Positions 51,526 to 58,936 of a stretch of 64,000 nucleotides of DNA are shown here, in pieces. The stretch comes from Ancrocorticia sp047602305 (GTDB taxonomy: Bacteria; Actinomycetota; Actinomycetes; Actinomycetales; Actinomycetaceae). Position numbers and translations under genes: made by a program. The notes under the pieces are model-generated. The model had not been told where the DNA came from and made no database searches. It was given only the letters and a program-made list of their open reading frames with translations. Positions within the stretch are counted from its first letter, which is position 1, and every line of letters starts with the position of its first letter. The stretch spans positions 434,001 to 498,000 of the forward strand of contig JASGHO010000001.1 of NCBI GenBank assembly GCA_047602305.1, in the 5' to 3' direction.

Positions 51526-51879
51526 TTACTTGCGGCGGTGCATGCGCAGGCGGCCGGAGCGCAGGAGCTCCAGGCGCTCGTCCAGCAGGATCTTGAGATC
51601 TTCCTCGGTACGGCGTTCCATGAGCATGTCCCAGTGGGTGCGCGGGGGCTTGACGGGCTTCTTGTCCTCAACAGCCACGGCGTCGCGGAGCTTGCCGATC
51701 TGACCGTCGCGGTTTTCCCACGTTGCCGGAGGCTCGGCGTCGGTCGCCATGGCAACGGCGAACTGGGTGCCGTCGGGGCATTCGTAGATAACCTGCTTGC
51801 GGTCAACGAAAGCAACGCCCTCGTCAGACTCAAGAGAGTTCGCACCAATCTTCATGCCGCGCAGTGAGCGTTCAGCCAT
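51526..51879 (-). CDS. rbpA: RNA polymerase-binding protein RbpA
   Basis: A 117-residue actinobacterial transcription factor that binds sigma-A-type factors and stabilises the open complex. Recognisable are MAERSLRGMKIGANSLESDEGV at the N-terminus, the core YECPDGTQFAVAMATDAEPPATWENR, and the basic linker and sigma-interaction helix PRTHWDMLMERRTEEDLKILLDERL. ATG 51879 is chosen because AAAGGA is six bases upstream; ATG 51882 is only three away. A minus-strand TTGAGC, 17-base spacer and GAATAG may be its promoter. The lnt-ppm neighbourhood is the usual one. Confidence 0.95.
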   Translation of the reverse strand: MAERSLRGMKIGANSLESDEGVAFVDRKQVIYECPDGTQFAVAMATDAEPPATWENRDGQIGKLRDAVAVEDKKPVKPPRTHWDMLMERRTEEDLKILLDERLELLRSGRLRMHRRK

Positions 51880-52014
51880 CATCTGTCCTTTCGTGGAAAC
51901 CGCAGTCAGTCTAAGGGCGAGTTTGAGAGAGGCTATTCAAACAGTCCCGAGAGTGGCTCAAGAGCGCCAAAAGAGCCGTGTTGACAACCCGAACCCATCT
52001 TTACTCCATTTGCC

Positions 52015-52029
52015 GATAATGTACATTAT
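52015..52029 (+). promoter_or_regulatory. Palindrome overlapping a -10-like hexamer
   Basis: ATAATGTACATTAT (52016-52029) is a perfect 14-base palindrome. GATAAT (52015-52020) lies within it and ends seven bases before ATG 52028, so a bound protein would cover the promoter of the micro-ORF. A minus-strand TTGACA abuts it. Confidence 0.45.
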
Positions 52030-52108
52030 GTCAAAACTCGTCGAGAAGAGCCTTCTGGCCGCCAGTATTCCATCCCCCAAGCCCCTCAATGGCACCCCTT
52101 GCCATTGA
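52028..52108 (+). CDS. Candidate leaderless small protein or leader peptide, 26 residues
   Basis: ATG 52028 opens 26 codons (MSKLVEKSLLAASIPSPK, then PLNGTPCH) to TGA 52106-52108. GATAAT ends seven bases upstream, the same geometry as the leaderless housekeeping genes in this window. The stop codon lies inside a hairpin (CCCTCAATGGC 52083-52093 with 52101-52111), followed at once by a second hairpin with a T run (52112-52143). The layout resembles an attenuator or a short regulated message. The peptide is unknown and translation is unproven. Confidence 0.4.
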   Translation: MSKLVEKSLLAASIPSPKPLNGTPCH

Positions 52109-52111
52109 GGG

Positions 52112-52143
52112 CGAAAAGGCCCAAAACCTTTTCGGAGTTTTTG
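52112..52143 (+). terminator. Orphan plus-strand terminator
   Basis: CGAAAAGG-cccaaaa-CCTTTTCG then GAGTTTTT. No known gene precedes it on this strand except the 26-codon frame. Confidence 0.75.
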
Positions 52144-52632
52144 CCGGTTTAGCGCTGATCGTCGCCTTCTGTAGCCCACCGAGCACACCGCTTCATCCTG
52201 CTACTATGGCAAGCTTGGTTCAATTCGCTTTTCCAGCAATGCCTACGATGTGGGGATACGATGATCGCTTTCGAAACCACTGCATCGTAGTGGGCCATCG
52301 TAGCCATAACACTCGGCCAGCGCAGGGGCTTACGAAATCTGCACCTGAGCGGACGCCGCGTCAGGACCTACTGACACGTCAAAGCGGCTGCCCTCCCCCA
52401 GGTGGTGTGCCGCGAGAGTGTGAATCATTGGCTGAATCGCGAGGGACACTCGCAAGGTTTGGCCGCGGGAAACTCCTCTCACGGTTCAACAAACCGCATA
52501 CGACACGCCATACTTGTCGAATTCCACACAAGACGCATCCGCGCACGTCAAGAGTGGAGGCGAATTTGTCCCGGCAATCTTGCATTTCGGCGATTTTCCA
52601 CCATGTGGGCATTTAAGCGCTAGCCTCGAGCC
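52144..52632. other. Long gene-free region upstream of the Hsp70-like gene
   Basis: No gene is recognised. It contains the TACGATG array (next entry) and a short inverted repeat, CGGTT..AACCG, near 52481. TAGCCT (52621-52626) ends six bases before the Hsp70 ATG and is its likely -10. Confidence 0.45.
52244..52302. repeat. Four-copy TACGATG array in inverted arrangement
   Basis: TACGATG occurs at 52244-52250 and 52257-52263; its complement CATCGTA at 52283-52289 and 52296-52302. The two copies in each arm are six bases apart and the arms mirror each other around 19 bases. This looks like a regulator binding array. Confidence 0.6.
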
Positions 52633-54141
52633 ATGAGACTTGGTGTGGATTTTGGAACGACACGAACAACTGTCGCGCTAGTTGACCAGGGGGACTATCC
52701 TCTTATCGCTTTTCCCGATCAGGATGGCGATTCGTATGAGTTCATCCCTTCCGTCGCAGCTGTAGAGGGCCGCGGTGTCGTCTACGGTTTCGACGCGTTG
52801 CGTTTGGCCAACGAAGGCGCCCCTCACGTGCGCTCGTTCAAGCGTTTTCTTGCCTCCCCGGATGTCACCGCTGAGACCCCGGTCAAGCTGGGCGAGAAGG
52901 AGATCCCGGTCCTCGACCTGGTGACGGGTTTCCTGTTCCATGTGGCAGCGAGTATCCGTAAGGCGACCAACTCCCCCAAGGAGATTCTGGACGTCGTCGT
53001 CGGTATTCCGGCGCACGCTCACTCCGCGCAGCGTTTCGTGACCCTCGAAGCGTTCCGCCGCGCCGGTTTCAACGTCATTGCGATGGTGAACGAGCCCTCC
53101 GCCGCTGGTTTCGAGTACACCCATCGTTACTCCAACCTCATCAACTCGCGCCGTTCCAAGGTTCTCGTCTACGATCTCGGCGGCGGCACCTTCGATGCTT
53201 CGCTGGTTGTCGCAGACGGCACCAAGCACGAAGTCCTAGCCTCCCGTGGTGACAACAACCTCGGCGGCGACGATTTCGACAAGGTCCTCGTGGATAGCGC
53301 CGTGGAGATTGGCGGATTTGACCGCGATTCGTTCGACGACGCCGAGCTGGCCCAGCTTCTTCTCGCGGCCCGCAAGGTCAAGGAGGCTCTTCGCCCCCAG
53401 TCTCGTAACGCCGTGCTCACCGTCCGCGACACTGCGGTCACCGTCCCCACCGCGAAGTTCTACGAGGCCTGCGCCGCGCTCATCGAAGCAACCTTCGAAA
53501 CGATGGAGCCTCTTCTCGTCGTGGATCAGGACGGCAACTACCGTCCTGCCGATGACGTCTCCGGTATCTACGTTGTCGGCGGCGGCTCCGAGCTGCCCGC
53601 CATTATGCGCGGACTCAAGGAGCGTTTCGGCCGTCGTATCCGCCGCTCGCCCTACACCGCCGGTTCGCAGGCCATCGGCCTGGCTATTGCCGCCGATCCC
53701 GATTCCGGTTTCACCTTGGTCGATCAGCTCTCGCGCTCCATCGGCGTCTTCCGTGAGTGGGATGGTGGCGCCAGGGTCTCCTTCGACGTGCTCGTTGGTC
53801 CCGAGACCGTCATTACCGGCGACGGCGCCACGGTCACCCGTACGTACCGCGCCGCTCACAACCTCGGGTGGTACCGTCTGGCCGAGTCCAGCTCGATCGA
53901 GGAGAATGGCGAGCCTCGCGGTGACGTCGTCCCCCTCGGCGATATCCTCTTCCCCTTCGATCCCGCACTGCGCGAGAAGGGCGTGGATCTGGAGGCCGTG
54001 GAGGTCGTGCGCGTGGAGAACGGCCCGCTCATCGAGGAGCTGTACTCGATTGACCCCAACGGTATCGTCGAAGTGACGATCACGGACGTCGATTCGGGTT
54101 ACTCCGTGAAGAAGTCCCTGGGAGACAAGCGCCACCGCTAG
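52633..54141 (+). CDS. Hsp70-family protein, short form
   Basis: A 502-residue DnaK relative. The ATPase domain is complete in its landmarks: GVDFGTTRTTVALVD, VVVGIPAHAHSAQR, NEPSAAGFEYT, YDLGGGTFDASLV and IYVVGGGSELPAI. After about residue 385 there is a shortened beta substrate-binding part and no helical lid, so it is about 100 residues shorter than DnaK. No DnaJ or GrpE gene is nearby. ATG 52633 is probably leaderless. It is a specialised chaperone-like ATPase rather than the housekeeping DnaK. Confidence 0.88.
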   Translation: MRLGVDFGTTRTTVALVDQGDYPLIAFPDQDGDSYEFIPSVAAVEGRGVVYGFDALRLANEGAPHVRSFKRFLASPDVTAETPVKLGEKEIPVLDLVTGFLFHVAASIRKATNSPKEILDVVVGIPAHAHSAQRFVTLEAFRRAGFNVIAMVNEPSAAGFEYTHRYSNLINSRRSKVLVYDLGGGTFDASLVVADGTKHEVLASRGDNNLGGDDFDKVLVDSAVEIGGFDRDSFDDAELAQLLLAARKVKEALRPQSRNAVLTVRDTAVTVPTAKFYEACAALIEATFETMEPLLVVDQDGNYRPADDVSGIYVVGGGSELPAIMRGLKERFGRRIRRSPYTAGSQAIGLAIAADPDSGFTLVDQLSRSIGVFREWDGGARVSFDVLVGPETVITGDGATVTRTYRAAHNLGWYRLAESSSIEENGEPRGDVVPLGDILFPFDPALREKGVDLEAVEVVRVENGPLIEELYSIDPNGIVEVTITDVDSGYSVKKSLGDKRHR

Positions 54142-54179
54142 GTTGGCGCCACCCCTAGCGGGTGTGTGAAAGATTCCAC

Positions 54180-54230
54180 GACGGTGGCGGTTTTGCCGAG
54201 ATTTCAACGATCGGCACCGCCACCGTCTTT
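54180..54230 (+). terminator. Terminator after the Hsp70-like gene
   Basis: GACGGTGGCGG (54180-54190) pairs with CCGCCACCGTC (54217-54227), with an inner TGCCGA/TCGGCA, followed by TTTC. Confidence 0.8.
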
Positions 54231-54314
54231 CTATATGAGACACTCTCGGGTGCTAACTATCTCAATTAATGAAATATGCGGGGTGAGGGTCGAAACGGAT
54301 GACAAGGTAGCCGT

Positions 54315-56231
54315 GTGGCTCAGAAGCATCCAGTACATGAGGTGCCCCCGGCACCCAAGCTAGCGGTCCTTTCCCTTCAGCACGTCCTCGCGTTCTACGC
54401 GGGCGCGGTTATTGTCCCCTTGCTCATCGCCTCGAGTCTGAAACTCGACGCCCACACCACCATCCACCTGATTAACGCCGACCTGTTCACCTGTGGCATC
54501 GCCACGTTGATTCAGTCGGTTGGCATCGGCAAGCACATCGGCGTCCGCCTTCCCATTATTCAGGGAGTAACGACGACGGCCGTCGCTCCGATTATCGCCA
54601 TCGGACTGGCCGTCACCGGCGGCGAGGGCGGCACCGCCGCACTCCCTGCCATCTACGGCTCCATTATCGTGGCCGGCCTGTTCACCTTCTTCGCGGCGCC
54701 GTACTTTGCGCGGCTGCTGCGTTTCTTCCCTCCGGTGGTGACCGGAACGGTATTGCTCGTCATGGGCACCACCCTTCTCTCGGTCTCCGCCAACGATTTC
54801 GTCAACTACGCCTCCGACGTTCCCGACGTCACCTCGCTCGCCTACGGCTTTGGCACCCTTGGTGCCATCGTGCTCGTGCAGCGTTTCTTCAAGGGCTTCC
54901 TCGGCACCATCGCCGTTCTTGTGGGGCTCGTAGGCGGAACCCTCATCGCCCTCTTCCGGGGCGACCTGGCAGGCGACAAGATCCAGGCCTTCCACGATGC
55001 CGGCGCCGTGAGCGTCACCACCCCGTTCTACTTCGGCATCCCCGTCTTCACGCTGACCGGCTGCGTCTCGATGATCATCGTCATGATCATCACCATGGTC
55101 GAGACCACCGGTGACGTCTTCGCCACCGGCGAGATCGTCAACAAGCGCATCACCAAGAACGACATCTCCGGGGCGCTGCGCGCCGACGGCCTGTCCACCC
55201 TGCTGGGCGGCCTCATGAACTCCTTCCCCTACACCTGCTTTGCGCAGAACGTGGGGCTGGTGCGTATCACCCGGGTGCAGTCCCGCTGGGTTGCGGCCGG
55301 TGCTGGCGTCATCATGATCGTGCTGGGTATCCTTCCCAAGGCCGGTGCGATCGTGAATATGATCCCCGCTCCGGTTTTGGGCGGCGCCAGCCTCGCGATG
55401 TTCGCCAACGTCGCCTGGGTGGGTATGCAGACGATCGCGAAGTCGGACATGCGCGACAACCGCAACGCCGTCATCGTGACCACCGCGATGGGCCTCGCCG
55501 TGCTCGTCACCTTCAAGCCGACGATTGCCCTGGTGTTCCCGGCCTGGGCACAGATCTTCTTCTCCTCTGGCATGACGATCGGCGCCATTACCGCCATCGC
55601 CCTCAACCTGCTCTTCTTCCATATGGGCACACAGCGGGGCGACGACGTCGTCAAGGGCCTGTCCGGCCGTGGCCTCAGTATTGAGGACGTCAACGAGATG
55701 GACCGCACCCTGTTCGTGCAGACCTTCCGCGGCATCTTCAACACCCAGACCTGGCCTCTGGAGAACGCCTGGGAGCAGCGCCCGTTCGCCAACGCGCACG
55801 AGCTGCGTGACGCCATCCAGGAAGCCGTGCTGACCGCTGACGTGGAACTTCAGCGCGAGCTGATCAACGACTACCCGGACATGGCCCAGCTTCTGGGCGC
55901 CGGGGACGACGCCGAAATCGTGGTCACCAAGGATATCGGCTCACTCGCCCTGGAGTCGGCAACGCCTGAGGAGCTCGAAGAGGTCTCGCGTATTGCCAAG
56001 GAGTACGAGAAGCAGTTCGACATGCCATTCATCGGCTACCTCGGACCCCTCGACTCGGCGCAGCAGATTATCGCCAGCGGCATGCGCCGCCTCGCCAACT
56101 CCCCCGTTCAGGAACGCGTGGTGGCCCTCTCCCAGGTTGTCGAGATCGTCAATGATCGCTTCGACATCATGCTGGCAGATGCCAACCCGCTACGCGCAGC
56201 CTGGGAAGCCAAGTTCGCGCGTAAACACTGA
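54315..56231 (+). CDS. NCS2 nucleobase/urate permease fused to an OHCU-decarboxylase-like domain
   Basis: A 638-residue protein. Residues 1 to about 450 are an NCS2 permease (HVLAFYAGAVIVPLLIA, then MVETTGDVFATGEI and the motif CFAQNVGLVRIT) with 12-14 helices. Residues about 486-630 align with 2-oxo-4-hydroxy-4-carboxy-5-ureidoimidazoline decarboxylase (UraD): EQRPFANAHELRDAI, EYEKQFDMPFI, RRLANSP and VNDRFDIML. The catalytic HP(D/R) motif is YPD here (Tyr520 in place of His) and the Glu-Gln motif is absent, so this domain is probably not catalytic. The start is GTG 54315 with AAGG seven bases upstream. The substrate is likely urate or xanthine; a sensory role of the tail is inference. Confidence 0.85.
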   Translation: MAQKHPVHEVPPAPKLAVLSLQHVLAFYAGAVIVPLLIASSLKLDAHTTIHLINADLFTCGIATLIQSVGIGKHIGVRLPIIQGVTTTAVAPIIAIGLAVTGGEGGTAALPAIYGSIIVAGLFTFFAAPYFARLLRFFPPVVTGTVLLVMGTTLLSVSANDFVNYASDVPDVTSLAYGFGTLGAIVLVQRFFKGFLGTIAVLVGLVGGTLIALFRGDLAGDKIQAFHDAGAVSVTTPFYFGIPVFTLTGCVSMIIVMIITMVETTGDVFATGEIVNKRITKNDISGALRADGLSTLLGGLMNSFPYTCFAQNVGLVRITRVQSRWVAAGAGVIMIVLGILPKAGAIVNMIPAPVLGGASLAMFANVAWVGMQTIAKSDMRDNRNAVIVTTAMGLAVLVTFKPTIALVFPAWAQIFFSSGMTIGAITAIALNLLFFHMGTQRGDDVVKGLSGRGLSIEDVNEMDRTLFVQTFRGIFNTQTWPLENAWEQRPFANAHELRDAIQEAVLTADVELQRELINDYPDMAQLLGAGDDAEIVVTKDIGSLALESATPEELEEVSRIAKEYEKQFDMPFIGYLGPLDSAQQIIASGMRRLANSPVQERVVALSQVVEIVNDRFDIMLADANPLRAAWEAKFARKH

Positions 56232-56246
56232 TTCATAGTCCGTCAT

Positions 56247-56286
56247 AAAGGGGCGGGTCCGGTTTTGGTACCGGACCCGCCCCTTT
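56247..56286. terminator. Bidirectional terminator between permease and MerR gene
   Basis: A 16-base perfect stem (AAAGGGGCGGGTCCGG at 56247-56262 with 56271-56286) gives a short T run on either strand. Confidence 0.88.
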
Positions 56287-56340
56287 AGTGTGGCGCGACG
56301 CCGTCGTCGTTAATACAACAAGGTGGCGGCCAAAAACTCC

Positions 56341-56907
56341 CTAGACGGCGGCACGCTTCTTCGCGCGGCGCTCCGCAAGTTCGTCAATCCCGGTGCCCGC
56401 GTCCTCAATGCTCGAGGTGGGCAACTCCGAGAGGCTACCCTCCAACTCACGCCAGACCCTACCGAGCGCAATCCCGAACACGCCCTGGCCACCGAGAAGC
56501 AGATCAATAATCTGATCATCAGAGGTGAAGAGGTACACGGAGGAGCCATCGGACATGAGGACCAACTGCGCCAAATCATCCACGCCATAGGTGACTAGCT
56601 GGGCCACCGCAATACGAATCTGCTGCAACGACACACCGGTATCCAGGAGCCGCTTGACCACCTTGAGGACAAGAATGTCGCGGAAGGAGTACAGGCGCTG
56701 GCTTCCAGAACCCGCCGCGGTGCGAATCGATGGCGACACGAGGCCCGTGCGATCCCAGTAGTCGAGCTGACGGTAGGTGATGCCCGCGGCCTTGCAGGCG
56801 ATCGGACCCCGGTAGCCCGTATCCACGTCGAGATCGGGCAGAGGGTCGCCAAAGAGCATCTGCTGAGAGCGCTGTTTCTTCACTTCAGGCGCTACTGCGT
56901 CGCTCAT
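56341..56907 (-). CDS. MerR-family transcriptional regulator (Rv1830-like)
   Basis: A 188-residue regulator with a MerR helix-turn-helix (YRGPIACKAAGITYRQLDYWDRTGLVSPSIRTAAGSGSQRLYSFRDILVLKVVKRLLD) preceded by a 30-residue N-terminal tail. It matches the second MerR gene of the actinobacterial garA-ftsR cluster. ATG 56907 is chosen because GGAG lies six bases upstream; ATG 56919 is an alternative. Two palindromes near 57031-57059 in its upstream region are candidate operators. Confidence 0.85.
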   Translation of the reverse strand: MSDAVAPEVKKQRSQQMLFGDPLPDLDVDTGYRGPIACKAAGITYRQLDYWDRTGLVSPSIRTAAGSGSQRLYSFRDILVLKVVKRLLDTGVSLQQIRIAVAQLVTYGVDDLAQLVLMSDGSSVYLFTSDDQIIDLLLGGQGVFGIALGRVWRELEGSLSELPTSSIEDAGTGIDELAERRAKKRAAV

Positions 56908-57218
56908 TGAGATCTCCATTCACGAAGTTGATCAGCCGCTACCGGATAGCTCCACGGTAGACGCGAAAACTCGACTCATCAACGATATAGCAAGGGTGCC
57001 GTCCGTTGAAGGAGCGGCGTGTCGTCCTCTCAAGTTTAACTTGAAGGTTCCTCAACCTTGCGGAGATATGCGGCGTTTCCTGAATGTGACATGCGTCGGT
57101 GGACTGTTGGCTTCCGTCTGGAAGTCGCTGGAACGCAGGCAGTTGATCTCAGCGTTCCCGACGAAGAATCGTCAACGTCCGCTAGAAGGAGGCAAAGCCC
57201 CGACCCGTTCTCCGCTTG
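56908..57218. other. Intergenic region between ftsR and the second MerR gene
   Basis: About 310 bases with no gene; the bifunctional-nuclease gene found here in mycobacteria is absent. CAAGTTtAACTTG (57031-57043) and AAGGTTcctcAACCTT (57044-57059) are adjacent palindromes and look like MerR-type operators for the gene at 56341-56907. Confidence 0.5.
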
Positions 57219-57974
57219 TCAGCGGAGATTGACCTCGACATTCTCGGTCAGAAGTGCGCGATACAGGTGCGAAACGATCGTGGCGTTCTCGGCACTCTGG
57301 GTAATTGCCCGCTCGCCCGCCACCGGAGAACCCTTGGCGCGCTCGGGAGCTACCGCAGCAGTCAGCATTGCGGCGTGCGAGTGTGCCGAATTCTTGATGC
57401 TACGCACCTGGCGCAGATCAAATCCACCATCCTGCAACATCATGGCGTAGCGGACGATCTCCACCGACTGGCTCGTGAGCCTGCCACGCGCATCGGTGGA
57501 AAGAATCCCAGCGGTGACCATGTCATCGATATCGGTGACGGCCACTCCCGTGAGGTCCGATACCTCAACGAGCGTCAGGCGAGTGCCTGGCCGCGGGCGG
57601 CGAACTTCGTCGTCGGGAATAGCGCGCATGCGCCCCGAACGTACCTCATCCGGCGACTCGCCGGAATCAAGCTGCCGCAGCAGCTCGCCAATCTGCGTGA
57701 GCGGGAGGAAACGATCGCGCTGCTCCTGCAACACGAAACGAAGACGCTCAACATCAGCGGCCGAGAAGAGGCGCTGATTGGACGGCGTGCGATGCGGCGT
57801 CACGAGCCCCAGGGACTCGTAGTGACGAAGCTTAGAAACCGTCAACAGGGGAAACTCAGCTGCGAGAGCGGTGCGAACCTCGCCGATACGAAGCGACGGG
57901 ACGTGAGAAACATCCTGCGGCCACGAGATCTGCGGTTCGTCGCGCTCCGGAGCGCTAGAAGGTACAGCCATCAT
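57219..57974 (-). CDS. ftsR: MerR-family cell-division regulator FtsR
   Basis: A 251-residue MerR-like protein (Rv1828/FtsR type). The N-terminal DNA-binding part is SLRIGEVRTALAAEFPLLTVSKLRHYESLGLVTPHRTPSNQRLFSAADVERLRFVL. The C-terminal half repeats a helix-turn-helix-like unit (LTLVEVSDLTGVAVTDIDDMVTAGIL). In corynebacteria FtsR activates ftsZ. Its ATG overlaps the garA stop by four bases (ATGA). A small hairpin CTCCGC/GCGGAG spans the stop codon. Confidence 0.88.
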   Translation of the reverse strand: MMAVPSSAPERDEPQISWPQDVSHVPSLRIGEVRTALAAEFPLLTVSKLRHYESLGLVTPHRTPSNQRLFSAADVERLRFVLQEQRDRFLPLTQIGELLRQLDSGESPDEVRSGRMRAIPDDEVRRPRPGTRLTLVEVSDLTGVAVTDIDDMVTAGILSTDARGRLTSQSVEIVRYAMMLQDGGFDLRQVRSIKNSAHSHAAMLTAAVAPERAKGSPVAGERAITQSAENATIVSHLYRALLTENVEVNLR

Positions 57975-58429
57975 GATGAAGCTCGGGATCCATAGAAAGT
58001 GAGCCGGTACTTGCCAATCTGGACCTCATCGCCGTCCTTGAGGACGGCCTGGTCGATCCGCTCCTTGTTCACATAGGTGCCGTTGAGGGAACCCGAGTCC
58101 TGAACGGAGAACGTGTTGCCATCACGAAGGAACTGCGCGTGGCGGCGAGATACCGTGAAATCGTCAAGGAAAACATCGGCGCGAGCATGCCGACCGGCGT
58201 TCGTGACATCCGCATTCAGCAAGAAGCGCGCGTCGGCATTGGGGCCGGATAAAGCGATAAGAAGTGCGGAGCCCTGCGGAAGGGACTCAATCGCTGCGAC
58301 CTCATCGGGGCGCAGAACGCGGCGATCATCGACGAACTCAGTCGAAGCGCCGTCCAATGCAAATTGCGACGTGCTGCCAAGCGCTTCAGCACCAATCGAC
58401 GTCTGATTCGGATCATTCGAAACCGACAT
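57971..58429 (-). CDS. garA: FHA-domain protein GarA/OdhI
   Basis: A 152-residue forkhead-associated protein that in relatives inhibits 2-oxoglutarate dehydrogenase unless phosphorylated by PknG or PknB. The FHA core is clear: NAGRHARADVFLDDFTVSRRHAQF, then DSGSLNGTYVNKERI and GDEVQIGKYRLTF. The N-terminal phosphorylation motif, ETTSVF in OdhI and GarA, is changed to GSTSQF, keeping one threonine. ATG 58429 has a strong AAGGAGG. A -10 TATACT is at 58483-58478 (minus). Confidence 0.9.
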   Translation of the reverse strand: MSVSNDPNQTSIGAEALGSTSQFALDGASTEFVDDRRVLRPDEVAAIESLPQGSALLIALSGPNADARFLLNADVTNAGRHARADVFLDDFTVSRRHAQFLRDGNTFSVQDSGSLNGTYVNKERIDQAVLKDGDEVQIGKYRLTFYGSRASS

Positions 58430-58483
58430 CTCGCCTCCTTCTCCACAAGACATATCTGCATGCCTCGAGTAACAGCAGTATAA

Positions 58484-58725
58484 CAATTATGTGCTGACTC
58501 CCCCAGTTCTGGACATTACTGTCACAGTAAATCTTGGGCGAGACCAGCCACAATATCACTTCGCGACCCCGCCGGAGGATTCTGTTACTACCCCACGGGA
58601 GGATAACGTGGGAAGCGACGTACGTCCCAGGATCGATACAAAGTCGCACCCAATATTTTTTCGACGACGGCGACCGCAGCCCTGAACGTTAGCTAGCTTA
58701 CGTTTTGCTATCTCAGCTGGTTCAA
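58484..58725. other. Gene-free region upstream of tRNA-Pro
   Basis: No gene. TTACTG-t-CACAGTAA near 58513 and the near-palindrome AACGTtAGCTAGCTtACGTT (58685-58704) are present. Confidence 0.4.
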
Positions 58726-58754
58726 TTGGCATTTCGGATAAGTTCTGGTGTAAT
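58726..58754 (+). promoter_or_regulatory. Predicted tRNA-Pro promoter
   Basis: TTGGCA (58726-58731), 17-base spacer, TGTAAT (58749-58754). The -35 is identical to that of the tRNA-Asp gene. Confidence 0.6.
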
Positions 58755-58795
58755 CTCATCAGGTCGAGATCGAGCGGTTAGCCCGGTGGAGATGA

Positions 58796-58869
<74 letters not shown>

Positions 58870-58884
58870 CGAAATCCGAGAGGA

Positions 58885-58924
58885 ATGAAAAACGACCAGG
58901 CCGCAAGGTCTGGTCGTTTTTCAT
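58885..58924 (+). terminator. Terminator after tRNA-Pro
   Basis: ATGAAAAACGACCAG (58885-58899) pairs perfectly with 58910-58924; the arm ends in a TTTTT run. Confidence 0.88.
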
Positions 58925-58936
58925 ATCCGAGGATGA

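Noticed and set aside
52089..52616. 175-codon open frame downstream of the orphan terminator
   Set aside because: Its start lies inside a hairpin, it crosses a strong terminator and the TACGATG array, and the peptide has irregular composition with no recognisable domain.
54360..55799. 479-codon minus-strand frame opposite the permease
   Set aside because: Asp/Glu/Gly/His-rich antisense shadow of the NCS2 gene with no domain.
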